Positions 27,665 through 37,115 of a DNA stretch of 64,000 nt are shown here, in pieces. The stretch covers positions 3,472,001 through 3,536,000 of the forward strand of contig NZ_CP068760.1 of the NCBI RefSeq assembly GCF_016775705.1, given 5' to 3'. This DNA is from Chryseobacterium cucumeris (GTDB lineage: Bacteria; Bacteroidota; Bacteroidia; Flavobacteriales; Weeksellaceae). The notes under the pieces are model-generated. The model searched no databases. It was given only the letters and a program-made list of their open reading frames with translations, and was not told where the DNA came from. How positions within the stretch are numbered: the stretch's first letter is position 1; every line of letters begins with the position of its first letter. The position numbers and the translations under genes are program-made.

Positions 27665-27748
27665 AATAGGAACGGGCCTTTATCCTGAGCTTAGTCGAAG
27701 GGAGTCCGTTTACATAAAAAAGATCAAATCCGCTGGCTTTAGCCAAAA
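27665..27748 (+). repeat. Two-hairpin dispersed repeat, copy B
   Basis: AATAGGAACGGGC at 27665 is the reverse complement of the end of copies A and D. The central part contains CCTGAGCTTAGTCGAAGG, a relative of the CCTTCGACAGGCTCAGG repeat that appears inside the gene at 32155-33813. The right part, CTGGCTTTAGCCAAAAC, matches the second hairpin of copy C. It lies between two genes of the polysaccharide locus. Confidence 0.65.
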
Positions 27749-27761
27749 CCTAAATAACAAT

Positions 27762-28469
27762 ATGAAACTAAAACTGAAACATATTCCTCTTTTACTGCTG
27801 CCGTTTTCAATACCAATGAATGCGCAGGAGATAAAAGGGGAACTCAATAAAGAAATTAAAAGACAGGAAAAAATGTCTTACATTCTGGATTATCCGCAGA
27901 ATGTTAAAGGAAATGTACCATTAATAGTTTTCCTTCATGGTTCAGGAGAGCGTGGAACTAATCTTGATCTTGTAAAGGCACACAGCCCGTTTACCTATAA
28001 AAACCTGATCAAAGGACCTGTAGCTGTTCTCGCACCCCAATGTCCGGAAGGAACATGGTGGGATACGGTTACCGTATATAATCTGATCAAGGAAATTCAG
28101 AAGAAATATAAAATTGATGCTTCCCGTATTTATCTTACAGGACTTTCTATGGGAGGATGGGGAACCTTAAAGCTGGCTATGGAGCATCCGGAAATGTTTG
28201 CTGCAGTGGCTTCAGTTTGTGCTCCTACAGATCAGGTCATGACCGCTAATATTCATCGGTTTAAAGATCTGAACTTGAAAATTTTCCATGGCGGAATGGA
28301 TGATATTGTATTACCGGCCAATGCTTTTAATTTTTATCAGAAGCTGCATCCTGTAAACCCTTCAGCAGAGTTGGTTATTTTCCCGAATGATAATCATAAT
28401 TCATGGGATTCGGCATACTCAAATCCCGCTTTGTATGAATGGATGCTGTCCAAAAGGAAAGAAAAGTAA
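27762..28469 (+). CDS. Secreted alpha/beta hydrolase (esterase/PHB-depolymerase-like)
   Basis: ATG at 27762 gives a normal signal peptide (MKLKLKHIPLLLLPFSIPMN then AQ); the longer frame from 27648 starts in the preceding gene and reads through a repeat. The 235-residue protein has the oxyanion segment LHGSGERGTN, the nucleophile elbow GLSMGGWG, the Asp in HGGMDDIVLP and a His in NDNHNSWDSAY. Members found in polysaccharide loci are often carbohydrate esterases, but no substrate can be assigned. Confidence 0.87.
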   Translation: MKLKLKHIPLLLLPFSIPMNAQEIKGELNKEIKRQEKMSYILDYPQNVKGNVPLIVFLHGSGERGTNLDLVKAHSPFTYKNLIKGPVAVLAPQCPEGTWWDTVTVYNLIKEIQKKYKIDASRIYLTGLSMGGWGTLKLAMEHPEMFAAVASVCAPTDQVMTANIHRFKDLNLKIFHGGMDDIVLPANAFNFYQKLHPVNPSAELVIFPNDNHNSWDSAYSNPALYEWMLSKRKEK

Positions 28470-28549
28470 TCCAGGACACCAATGATTGAAAAATAAACCC
28501 ATCAAATTAAAGCAAAAAATATAAAACAATAATTTAAGAAGATAGATTT

Positions 28550-30877
28550 ATGAAAAAGTTAATTGTAATCGCCACTTTAGCATTGGCACCTGTATTTTCC
28601 GCACAGGAAATGGTAACGAAGCCCGTTCAGTCTTACCAGACAGCTCAGTATCAGGCTAAGAAGAAAGCTTTTGTAGACAATCTTTTATCTAAAATGACAT
28701 TGGATGAAAAAATTGGCCAGATGAACCTTCCGACTTCCGGAGATTTCACTACAGGACAGGCACAGAGCTCTGATATCGGAAAGAAAGTAGAGCAGGGATT
28801 AGTCGGCGGATTATTCAATATAAAAGGAGCAGATAAGATCAAGGCAGTTCAGAAAGTGGCAGTAGAAAAAAGCCGTCTGAAGATTCCTATGATTTTCGGG
28901 ATGGATGTTATTCACGGCTATGAAACTACTTTCCCGATTCCTCTAGGGTTAGCCGCTTCATGGGATATGAACCTTATCCAGCAGTCAGCAAAAGTAGCTG
29001 CCAGAGAAGCTGCTTCCGACGGGATCAACTGGACATTCTCTCCCATGGTAGATATTTCCCGTGAACCAAGATGGGGTAGAGTATCAGAAGGTTCTGGTGA
29101 AGACCCATATTTAGGAAGTGAAATTTCTAAAAATATGGTGTATGGCTATCAGGGGAAAGACCTGGCTAATGGAACCAATATCTTAGCTTGCGTGAAACAC
29201 TTTGCCTTATATGGAGCAGGGGAATCCGGAAGAGATTACAATACGGTTGATATGAGCCATGTAAGGATGTTCAACGAATATTTTCCTCCTTACAAAGCTG
29301 CAGTGGATGCTGGTGTGGCTTCTGTAATGGCCTCTTTCAATGAAGTGGACGGAGTACCGGCGACAGGAAACAGATGGCTTCAGACAGAAGTTTTAAGAAA
29401 TCTATGGAAGTTCAAAGGCTTCGTAGTAACTGACTATACCGGTATCAATGAAATGGTAGACCACGGTATGGGAGATCTTCAGCAGGTATCTGCTTTGGCT
29501 TTAAAAGCTGGGGTTGATATGGATATGGTGGGAGAAGGTTTTTTAACAACATTAAAAAAATCCCTTCAGGAAGGAAAAGTTACGCAAGCTGAAATTGATA
29601 TGGCAGCAAGGAGAATTCTTGAAGCAAAATATGATCTTGGTTTATTTGATAATCCATACAAACATGGAGATGCGAAGTTAGCGGCAAAAGAAGTCTATAA
29701 TATGGAAAACCGTAATATAGCAAGAAATACAGCTGCTCAATCCATGGTGTTATTGAAAAATGACAATCAGGTATTGCCTTTAAAGAAATCAGGAACAGTG
29801 GCTGTAATCGGCCCATTGGTGAATAACTCAATGAATATGGCCGGAACATGGAGTGTTGCGACAAAACATGCTGCTTCAGTTTCTTTGATGCAGGGATTAC
29901 AGTCAAACTATGGAAAAGAAGTTAAGTTTTTATCAGCAAAAGGAGCCAATATAGATTACGATGCCAAATTAGAAGAAATCTATGCAGCTCATGGTAAAAA
30001 AACAGACAGAGACAACCGCTCGAAAGAAGAATTGTTAAAAGAAGCTGTAGAGGTAGCCAACAAAGCAGATGTGATTGTTCTGGCTATCGGAGAATCTGCT
30101 GAAATGAGTGGAGAATCTTCTTCAAGAACAGAAATTACGATTCCACAGTCTCAGGTTGACTTACTCAACGAATTAAAGAAGACGGGAAAACCAATCGCAA
30201 TGGTTCTTTTCACAGGTCGTCCTTTAGCTTTAACCAATGTAAAAGACACTCCGGATTCTATATTGAATGCCTGGTTTGCAGGATCTGAAGCAGGAAATGC
30301 CATTGCAGATGTTCTGTTCGGAAAAGTAAACCCGTCCGGAAAACTTCCGATGACTTTCCCAAGAAGCCTTGGGCAAGTGCCAATCTATTATAATGCTAAA
30401 AATACAGGTCGTCCGCTGAGTCAGGATAAAGTAGACAAATGTACTTATGAAAGATTCCGTTCGAACTATATGGACGAATGTAATACGCCATTGTATGCTT
30501 TCGGATATGGATTGAGCTACACGAAATTCAATTATTCTGATATGGCAGTTTCCACTACTACTGCAAAAGGAAATCAGACGGTTCAGGCATCCGTTACTGT
30601 AACAAATACAGGAAATTATGACGGAGCTGAGGTTGTTCAGTTGTATATCAGAGATATGGTGGGAAGTATTACAAGACCGGTAAAAGAATTAAAAGGTTTC
30701 CATAAAATATTTCTGAAAAAAGGAGAATCTAAAAAAGTAACTTTTGATATCACTCCTGAAAGCCTTAAGTTCTATAACGGAGATTTGAAATATGACTGGG
30801 AATCAGGTGAATTTGATATTATGATCGGAACCAGTTCTGACAATGTTCAGCATTCAAAGATTAACTGGACTAAGTAA
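28550..30877 (+). CDS. bglX: GH3 beta-glucosidase (BglX-like)
   Basis: The 775-residue protein has a signal peptide (cleaved near VFSAQ), a GH3 N-terminal barrel with nucleophile Asp295 in FVVTDYTGIN, a GH3 C-terminal domain with likely acid/base Glu522 in AEMSGESSSR, and a fibronectin-III-like end domain. KHFALYGAGESGRDYN is the usual GH3 substrate loop. In known beta-1,2-glucan loci a GH3 enzyme of this kind cleaves sophorose and sophoro-oligosaccharides, so a periplasmic role after GH144 is likely. It closes the locus. Confidence 0.92.
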   Translation: MKKLIVIATLALAPVFSAQEMVTKPVQSYQTAQYQAKKKAFVDNLLSKMTLDEKIGQMNLPTSGDFTTGQAQSSDIGKKVEQGLVGGLFNIKGADKIKAVQKVAVEKSRLKIPMIFGMDVIHGYETTFPIPLGLAASWDMNLIQQSAKVAAREAASDGINWTFSPMVDISREPRWGRVSEGSGEDPYLGSEISKNMVYGYQGKDLANGTNILACVKHFALYGAGESGRDYNTVDMSHVRMFNEYFPPYKAAVDAGVASVMASFNEVDGVPATGNRWLQTEVLRNLWKFKGFVVTDYTGINEMVDHGMGDLQQVSALALKAGVDMDMVGEGFLTTLKKSLQEGKVTQAEIDMAARRILEAKYDLGLFDNPYKHGDAKLAAKEVYNMENRNIARNTAAQSMVLLKNDNQVLPLKKSGTVAVIGPLVNNSMNMAGTWSVATKHAASVSLMQGLQSNYGKEVKFLSAKGANIDYDAKLEEIYAAHGKKTDRDNRSKEELLKEAVEVANKADVIVLAIGESAEMSGESSSRTEITIPQSQVDLLNELKKTGKPIAMVLFTGRPLALTNVKDTPDSILNAWFAGSEAGNAIADVLFGKVNPSGKLPMTFPRSLGQVPIYYNAKNTGRPLSQDKVDKCTYERFRSNYMDECNTPLYAFGYGLSYTKFNYSDMAVSTTTAKGNQTVQASVTVTNTGNYDGAEVVQLYIRDMVGSITRPVKELKGFHKIFLKKGESKKVTFDITPESLKFYNGDLKYDWESGEFDIMIGTSSDNVQHSKINWTK

Positions 30878-30969
30878 TATCCGGAAAAGTAATTCACCGG
30901 ATTGTGTTATGAAGTTTTTTGGCACGATTTTTAATAATACCTCGGGTAATTATTAGTATACAAATCGAC

Positions 30970-31368
30970 ATGAAAAAAACAATTTTATTAAGCACAATGT
31001 TCCTGGGTTCTTTACTGTTTGCACAAAAAGGAACAATAAAAGGTGGAGACAAAGATGCACACGGATGTATTGGTTCTGCAGGATATACTTATTCTCAAAT
31101 TAAGAAAGACTGTATAAGAACGTTTGAGCAGAAAATCAAGTTAACAGAAGTAGCTCCGAAAGACAGCTATACTTCAATAGCTGCAGTTATTTTCAGTAAA
31201 GACATGAAACAAGCTGAGGTTTTTGTAAAAGATGCCGGTGAAAGAAGCATTATCCTTACCAGAGCAGGAGGTAAAGCCAAAGCATGGAAAAAGGATGGTT
31301 ATGTATTGGTTCCTTACAAAAAGCACGGATATCAGCTTAAAAAGGATAATATCGTGATCTATCAGTAA
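30970..31368 (+). CDS. Small secreted protein, paralogue 1 of a tandem pair
   Basis: ATG at 30970 yields a signal peptide (MKKTILLSTMFLGSLLFAQ), unlike the longer frame from 30919. The mature protein of about 113 residues has GGDKDAHGCIGSAGYTYSQ and KKDCIRTFEQKIKL, with two cysteines, and a Lys-rich beta region. It is closely similar to the next gene over its whole length. Function unknown. A terminator follows its stop directly, so each paralogue seems to be transcribed separately. Confidence 0.8.
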   Translation: MKKTILLSTMFLGSLLFAQKGTIKGGDKDAHGCIGSAGYTYSQIKKDCIRTFEQKIKLTEVAPKDSYTSIAAVIFSKDMKQAEVFVKDAGERSIILTRAGGKAKAWKKDGYVLVPYKKHGYQLKKDNIVIYQ

Positions 31369-31377
31369 GATCCGGTT

Positions 31378-31407
31378 AAAAAAAACCGCTCGAAAGAGTG
31401 GTTTTTT
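31378..31407 (+). terminator. Terminator between the tandem paralogues
   Basis: A stem of about 13 bp (core ACCGCTC with GAGTGGT, one G-T pair) and a GAAA loop has A- and T-tracts on the two sides. Confidence 0.88.
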
Positions 31408-31480
31408 GTACCTTAGAGAAATTAATTAATATCACATTTCTGGGATATTGTAACCAGTCAAAAAAACAAATATTTTACCT

Positions 31481-31891
31481 ATGAAAAAAATAATTTTACT
31501 CAGTACCATGTTCCTTGGATCATTCATTTTTGCTCAAAAAAGTACTCCTGTTCTCGGAGGCGACAGAGATGTTCACGGTTGTATCGGCTCCGCAGGATAT
31601 ACGTATTCACAATTAAGAAATAATTGCATACAGACTTTCAATCAGAAAATAAAACTCAAAGAAGTAAACTCAGACAAAAGCTATACTTCAATGACGGCAG
31701 TTATTTTTAATAAAAGCATGACTAAAGCCGAAGTATTCATTCCGGATGGAGCTGCAAAAAGCATTATTTTGGATAAGCAGGGAAAAGCAAAAATATGGAA
31801 AAGCGGAGCTCACGTGAAAGACAGCTATGTTTTAACTCCCTATAAAAAAAGCTATCAGATCAAGAAGAATGATGAAGTCATTTATCAGTAA
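31481..31891 (+). CDS. Small secreted protein, paralogue 2 of a tandem pair
   Basis: The 136-residue protein has a signal peptide ending at FIFAQ and the same mature pattern as its neighbour: GGDRDVHGCIGSAGYTYSQ, NNCIQTFNQKIKL, SYTSMTAVIFNK and a final KKSYQIKKNDEVIYQ. Two cysteines are conserved between the copies. A tandem duplication is the simplest origin. The function is unknown. Confidence 0.8.
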   Translation: MKKIILLSTMFLGSFIFAQKSTPVLGGDRDVHGCIGSAGYTYSQLRNNCIQTFNQKIKLKEVNSDKSYTSMTAVIFNKSMTKAEVFIPDGAAKSIILDKQGKAKIWKSGAHVKDSYVLTPYKKSYQIKKNDEVIYQ

Positions 31892-31911
31892 AATAAAACC
31901 ACAAATAACAG

Positions 31912-31934
31912 ACCACTCGCAAGAGTGGTTTTTT
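31912..31934 (+). terminator. Terminator after paralogue 2
   Basis: A 7-bp stem (ACCACTC with GAGTGGT) and GCAA loop is followed by TTTTTT. Confidence 0.88.
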
Positions 31935-32154
31935 ATGTCAATAATTAAAATTAATTCGGTTTAATACGACATGTTTTGACGTTGTGGATAAATATTTTTA
32001 CATCATAATAAAATAAAAACTGGTATAAATAGAGAGAATCTAATTAAAAATAGTATGATTTACAGGATACCACACAAAAATGATTTCCATATCTTAAAAA
32101 GTGTTAAATTCGCGAAGTTTTAAGAAACTAATTACTAACTCAAAAAAACATAGG

Positions 32155-33813
32155 ATGAAAAAATTCTACTTCGGTGCATTTACTTTATGCACAGCCCTGG
32201 GTGTATCTGCTCAGGAAGTGATATGGCAGAAAGATATACAATCTTCTACCCAGGATTTTCTAAGCCAGGTCACCACAACCATTGATCAGCAATACCTGAT
32301 CTCGGGAAGCTCTATACAGTCTAAAAGCCAGTCGCCAGCAGCCAGCGGCCAAAAGCAGAATAACGGCTACGATTTTCACTTAATTAAACTTGACCAGCAA
32401 GGGAAAGAATCATGGGAGAAATATTTCTCAGGGCAAAACCACGATTATCTGTCTGCTACTGTTACCACGCAGGATGGCGGATTTCTTTTAGCCGGAACAT
32501 CTCATTCAGGAAAAGGACTCGATAAAAAAGAGGATTCTAAAGGAGGCTCAGATATCTGGCTGATCAGAATCAATGAATTTGGAGATGAACTATGGCAGAA
32601 AACGTTAGGAAGTTCTTCTGATGAAGAAGCCAGAGCTGTTATCCAAACTACTGATCTGGGATTCTTTGCGGCCGGTAATGTACAAAACTCTTCAAAAGGT
32701 TATGGTTCCAAAGATGTTTTAATCACAAAATTGGATAAAGACGGAAACGAACTCTCCCAATTAATTTTAGGTGGAAAAGGATTGGATGAAGTGGAGAAAA
32801 TGATTCCGACGAAAGATGGCGGGGTATTACTGGGAATTTATTCAAGGAGTTCCGAGGTTCGTGTTTCGGGATCTGACAAAGGTTCCGGGATGCGGGATGC
32901 GGGTTCTGCATTAAACATTCAAAACCCGACTCCCGTATCCCGAATTGCAAAATCAACAGACAATTTTGGTGAGGGTGACTATTGGATTGTCAAGCTGGAC
33001 AAAAACGGAAAAGTAGAATGGGAAAAGAATTTCGGTGGAAAAGGCGATGATCATATCAGAACATTGGCATTAACTTCAAATGGTTTTATCATTGGCGGGG
33101 AATCCAGATCAGAAAGGTCAGGAAACAAAACCGTCGGATTAGAGGAAGGAACAGATCTTTGGCTGATTTCTTTAAATGAAAGAGGAGATGAACAGTGGCA
33201 GAAATCTTACAATTTTAAAAACCGCGATATCCTGATGGGAATGAGCGTTCTTCATTCAGCAGATGATAAATCATCCAAAGGAATCTTATTGGGAGGCTAT
33301 ACCCAGGCAGAAGGAAGAATAGAAACAGATGATGAAACTTTCTGGATGTTATACCTTGACCAGAATGGAAACGAGCAGTGGAGAAAACATGTCAAAGGAG
33401 AATCCGGAAAGAAGGAAGAAAGGCTTTCCGATGTAAAGCTGAACAGAGACGGTTCTATTATTCTGGCAGGAACCAGTGCAGAGGAACTAGGTAAAGAAAA
33501 TTGGAAGATTGTGAAACTGGGAGACAAACAGGTTGATCAGCTGATTGAAAAATATGATATCAAGATCTATCCGAATCCTGTTTCGGATTATGCTTATGTG
33601 GAAATAGGTTTTGATCCTTCGACAGGCTCAGGACAGGGTTTTAAGGATGCAGAAATTCTCTTATATGATATGAGTGGAAGACAGCTTCAAAGTATTACAA
33701 CTAAAAATAAAGTGACTAAGATCAATACCCAGCCTTTGGTGCAGGGAGCTTATCTGGTGACGATAAAAACTGATACGAATAAAACGGCGAATGCTAAGCT
33801 TATAAAAAAATAA
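32155..33813 (+). CDS. T9SS type A sorting domain protein, head of RHS operon
   Basis: ATG at 32155 gives a signal peptide (MKKFYFGAFT to VSAQ). The 552-residue protein is a chain of propeller-like repeats (DGGFLLAGTS, DIWLIRINEFGDELWQKT, DYWIVKLDKNGKVEWEKNFG) ending in a T9SS sorting domain (IKIYPNPVSDYAYVEIGF to NAKLIKK). Two stretches look like captured intergenic repeats: residues near 231-264 (DNA about 32845-32945) and DPSTGSGQG just after the sorting-domain start (about 33614-33640). It lies 12 bases before an RHS-like gene, so surface display linked to the RHS proteins is likely but unproven. Confidence 0.86.
   Translation: MKKFYFGAFTLCTALGVSAQEVIWQKDIQSSTQDFLSQVTTTIDQQYLISGSSIQSKSQSPAASGQKQNNGYDFHLIKLDQQGKESWEKYFSGQNHDYLSATVTTQDGGFLLAGTSHSGKGLDKKEDSKGGSDIWLIRINEFGDELWQKTLGSSSDEEARAVIQTTDLGFFAAGNVQNSSKGYGSKDVLITKLDKDGNELSQLILGGKGLDEVEKMIPTKDGGVLLGIYSRSSEVRVSGSDKGSGMRDAGSALNIQNPTPVSRIAKSTDNFGEGDYWIVKLDKNGKVEWEKNFGGKGDDHIRTLALTSNGFIIGGESRSERSGNKTVGLEEGTDLWLISLNERGDEQWQKSYNFKNRDILMGMSVLHSADDKSSKGILLGGYTQAEGRIETDDETFWMLYLDQNGNEQWRKHVKGESGKKEERLSDVKLNRDGSIILAGTSAEELGKENWKIVKLGDKQVDQLIEKYDIKIYPNPVSDYAYVEIGFDPSTGSGQGFKDAEILLYDMSGRQLQSITTKNKVTKINTQPLVQGAYLVTIKTDTNKTANAKLIKK
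32845..32945. repeat. CGAATCCCG-type repeat captured in a coding region
   Basis: The reverse strand reads as steps such as CCCGCATCCCGCATCCCGGA and CCCGAAACACGAACCTCGGA. It resembles the intergenic sequence near 4729-4770. It stays in frame and encodes a Gly/Ser/Arg-rich insert between two propeller-like repeats. Confidence 0.6.
33618..33640. repeat. CCTTCGACAGGCTCAGG-type repeat in frame
   Basis: These bases encode the peptide PSTGSGQG and match the palindromic element type common between genes in Bacteroidetes. A relative lies at about 27682-27700. It is inserted in the sorting domain, between the first strand and the next. Confidence 0.65.
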
Positions 33814-33825
33814 AAAACAATAATC

Positions 33826-36800
33826 ATGAAAAAAAGATACGCTCCGATAGTAATCCTCCTCGCATTTCAATTCTGTCATGGACAATCGTTACCTCAGCCT
33901 AATAATAACTATGGACTTCCTAAAATAGTGACGCCGTCCCAGGAAACGTTCGCTAATAGCAGGCTTAATTTTGAGCCTTCTTCAACAGGAGACTTTAGTT
34001 ATCAATATCCTATTTATGGAGGAATTAAAACACCTGTTAATTTAAACTATACAAGCGGGGTAAGGGTAGATGATATTGGCACCAGTACCGGAATGTCATG
34101 GCAGCTCAATACGGGAGGTGTAATATCAAGGATAGTGAAGGATGAAACTGACGAGAACAGGACAAATTGGAAACCCAATACTGTAAATGAAACAACAGAT
34201 TTACAAAACATAAAAGATGCTGCCAGAACTGGAAATGCAATAGATACAGAATATGACTGGTTTAATTTTTCCATTTCAAATGGTCTGTCAGGAAGTTTCT
34301 ATATAGACAGCAGCCTCAATGCCTATATAGAATCAAAGGATAAAATAAAAATTCAAATCCTTGATAAGAATACACCTATAACAGGTTATGGAAAGCTATT
34401 GGAATTTAAACTCACAGATAAAATTGGGAATGAATATTATTTTGGGGGCTCAGAAATAAATATTGAGAAAACAACCTATCAAAATGCTGGCCCGGATCAG
34501 CATGCCATTACAGGATGGTATTTGTATAAAATCGTTAGTCCGGAGAAAAAAGAAACCCTATTTAATTATGTCACCGAAGATGTTACATATTATTCTTCCC
34601 TGAGCGCAAGTTTCAATGTTCAGCAGAATTGTAGCCCACCTGCCTCTTCTTCACCTTATACTTACAGTGATATAATCAAGACAAAATCTATCCTTCAATC
34701 CTATAAGCCGAGATTGAATACCATTTCAGAGGATGATACGGAAATAAAATTTGTTTATAATAAAGAACGAAAAGATATATTCAACAGCAATGCTCAGAAT
34801 AACCTTCTTACTTCTATTGAGATTAAAAGCAATAACAGGCTGATAGATAGCTATACTTTTGAGTATTTTGACACGCTTAATACCCCTGCGGCTGCCTATT
34901 ATGGTCTGCCGGGAGATGAAAGATCCACAACCAACAGGCACTTTCTAAAATCAGTGAACCAGGTTAGCAGGAACGCTAAGACTGAATTTGAATACTATAA
35001 TTTAAGCTCACTCCCTGCCAGATTCAGTTTAAGCGCAGATTATTATGGTTATCCTAACGGAGTGGGTAATTCTTCTCCATTTCCGGCTATAGCCAATGAT
35101 AATAATTTTGGAATTTTCCAGGGACTTTCCAGTTACATGCCACTATCCATGTTGTCTGCTGATAAAAAGGTAAATCCCCTGCTGGCGTCTATGGGTAATT
35201 TAAAAAAGATCACCCATCCAACGAAAGGAGTTTCTGAGATCTTTTATGAACCTAATGCAAGCATGGGACAGGTAAATCAACAGGTAAAAGAGTCCCAATT
35301 TTTAAGCGCCAATTTTAATAAATGTAATCTGGCCAATGATGCGCCTTTAGATTCTTTCACTTTTGTTTCGAATGGAAATTTTATGGAATTTTATGGAGAG
35401 GCCTTTTTTGACGATTATTATGGGTGTAATGGACCTGATAGCCAACACGATATTCATCAGCTCAAAATAACCGACCTGACAACTGGCAACTCTATTTTTT
35501 CGGATACCAATAAAGTTTCTGAACCCTTTCAGGCTAAGGAGGGGACAAATCATTTACCACTCACTACTATAAGCGGACATACCTATAAAGTTGAATATTC
35601 TGTATCATCTTTAGTCGGAGCTGTAAGTGGCTGGTTAAATGTAACCTATAATAAACATACTGTTTCTGTCAATCAACCCATCTATTTTGGAGGAAGCAGA
35701 ATAGCGTCTTTTAAAGAAACAAATACTGAAGGTGATAATTACACAAAGAAGTTTTATTATAATTCTTTGGCTAATATTAGCAACCAGAATTCCTCAATCA
35801 CAGATTACAATACTACCTATGTGATGGCGCAAAAGCAAGAAACTTCAAAATCCTGCCAGAATAGTGGTGGTACATTCCCACAGGTGGAGATACTGGATGT
35901 TTATAATGCCTATCAAAACAGCATACTCCCGTTTTTCAACCATAGAAAAAATAGTGTGTTTTACAGTACGGTAACAGAAGTTATAGAAGGTAAAAGTGCC
36001 GTAGAACGAAAATTTTCATATGAAGAAAATTTAGATCCTTATATTGGAAGACCACCTGCTATTTACTATATGCCTACTACCAATTTGGGAGAATTAAAAT
36101 CGAATTTATTGTTAGAAGAGAATATGTACAAATTTGAGAACAATAATTACAGTAAGATCATTAATAAAACATATAAATATGATTATTCCCAGGAAAAAAA
36201 TCTAAGGAGCTATGTATTTAGAGAAAATTTTGCTTACTCTCCAGATCCTACACAAGACCAGCTGTTAAATATCTCATATGGTTTTTATGAAAACTATTAT
36301 GGTTTTTATAACCCTACTGAAATAAAAACAACGGAATACTTTCCCAATAACGTTGCGCTTGTAACCACCAATACCAATAGTTATTCAAATCCAAACCATT
36401 ACCAGTTAACATCATCTAAAACCGAGTATCCTGATCATTCTATTTCTGAAACCACCTACAGCTACGCCCACGAGAAAAACAACCAGCTTATGATTTCAAA
36501 AAATATGATTGGTATTCCTTTGGAGACTGTAAGTAGTAAAACAGTAGGTATAATAAATAAAACTTTATCAAAAACTAATACACTTTATCCAGCCAGTCAG
36601 TCAGAAGCAGATCTGAAAACTTCTGGCTTAGTATTACCATATACTATACTTTCTACTGATTTACAAAATGTTGTTTCTACCGAAGTTACTTATGATAAAT
36701 ACGATTCCAAAGGAAACCTTCAGCAGTACACTACAAAAGCAGGTGTTTCCACAGTCATCATCTGGGGCTATAACTTTACCCAGCCCATTGCCAAAATAGA

Positions 36801-37110
36801 AGGTGCCAAATTAACAGACATCCAGCAGTCACTGATTGATTCCATTATTAATGCTTCTAATACAGATGCTTCTGCTGCAGCTAATAATGATGAAACTTCA
36901 TTTTTATCTGTACTAAATACCTTCAGAAGTAGTTTGCCAAACTATCATATCACAACATACACATATGATCCATTAATTGGAGTAAGAAGCATCACACCAC
37001 CATCAGGAATCAGAGAAAGCTATGTTTATGATTCCGCAAACAGACTTCAGAAAGTGATCGATGTGAATGGTAAAGTGTTGAAGGAAATGAAATACAATTA
37101 TAAAAACTAA
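33826..37110 (+). CDS. Large RHS-like protein, partner of the DUF6443 RHS protein
   Basis: The 1094-residue protein has a signal peptide (ending near CHGQ) and a long beta-rich body with many Tyr and Asn residues. Phrases typical of insecticidal-toxin/RHS shells include YQYPIYGGIKTPVNLNYTSG and FEYYNLSSLPARF. YD-repeat units lie at its end (TTYTYDPLIGVRSITPPSGI, ESYVYDSANRLQKVIDVNGK). It ends without a variable toxin tip. The gene starts 12 bases after the T9SS cargo gene and stops 5 bases before the DUF6443 gene, so the three form one operon and perhaps one exported complex. Confidence 0.8.
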   Translation: MKKRYAPIVILLAFQFCHGQSLPQPNNNYGLPKIVTPSQETFANSRLNFEPSSTGDFSYQYPIYGGIKTPVNLNYTSGVRVDDIGTSTGMSWQLNTGGVISRIVKDETDENRTNWKPNTVNETTDLQNIKDAARTGNAIDTEYDWFNFSISNGLSGSFYIDSSLNAYIESKDKIKIQILDKNTPITGYGKLLEFKLTDKIGNEYYFGGSEINIEKTTYQNAGPDQHAITGWYLYKIVSPEKKETLFNYVTEDVTYYSSLSASFNVQQNCSPPASSSPYTYSDIIKTKSILQSYKPRLNTISEDDTEIKFVYNKERKDIFNSNAQNNLLTSIEIKSNNRLIDSYTFEYFDTLNTPAAAYYGLPGDERSTTNRHFLKSVNQVSRNAKTEFEYYNLSSLPARFSLSADYYGYPNGVGNSSPFPAIANDNNFGIFQGLSSYMPLSMLSADKKVNPLLASMGNLKKITHPTKGVSEIFYEPNASMGQVNQQVKESQFLSANFNKCNLANDAPLDSFTFVSNGNFMEFYGEAFFDDYYGCNGPDSQHDIHQLKITDLTTGNSIFSDTNKVSEPFQAKEGTNHLPLTTISGHTYKVEYSVSSLVGAVSGWLNVTYNKHTVSVNQPIYFGGSRIASFKETNTEGDNYTKKFYYNSLANISNQNSSITDYNTTYVMAQKQETSKSCQNSGGTFPQVEILDVYNAYQNSILPFFNHRKNSVFYSTVTEVIEGKSAVERKFSYEENLDPYIGRPPAIYYMPTTNLGELKSNLLLEENMYKFENNNYSKIINKTYKYDYSQEKNLRSYVFRENFAYSPDPTQDQLLNISYGFYENYYGFYNPTEIKTTEYFPNNVALVTTNTNSYSNPNHYQLTSSKTEYPDHSISETTYSYAHEKNNQLMISKNMIGIPLETVSSKTVGIINKTLSKTNTLYPASQSEADLKTSGLVLPYTILSTDLQNVVSTEVTYDKYDSKGNLQQYTTKAGVSTVIIWGYNFTQPIAKIEGAKLTDIQQSLIDSIINASNTDASAAANNDETSFLSVLNTFRSSLPNYHITTYTYDPLIGVRSITPPSGIRESYVYDSANRLQKVIDVNGKVLKEMKYNYKN

Positions 37111-37115
37111 AACTG

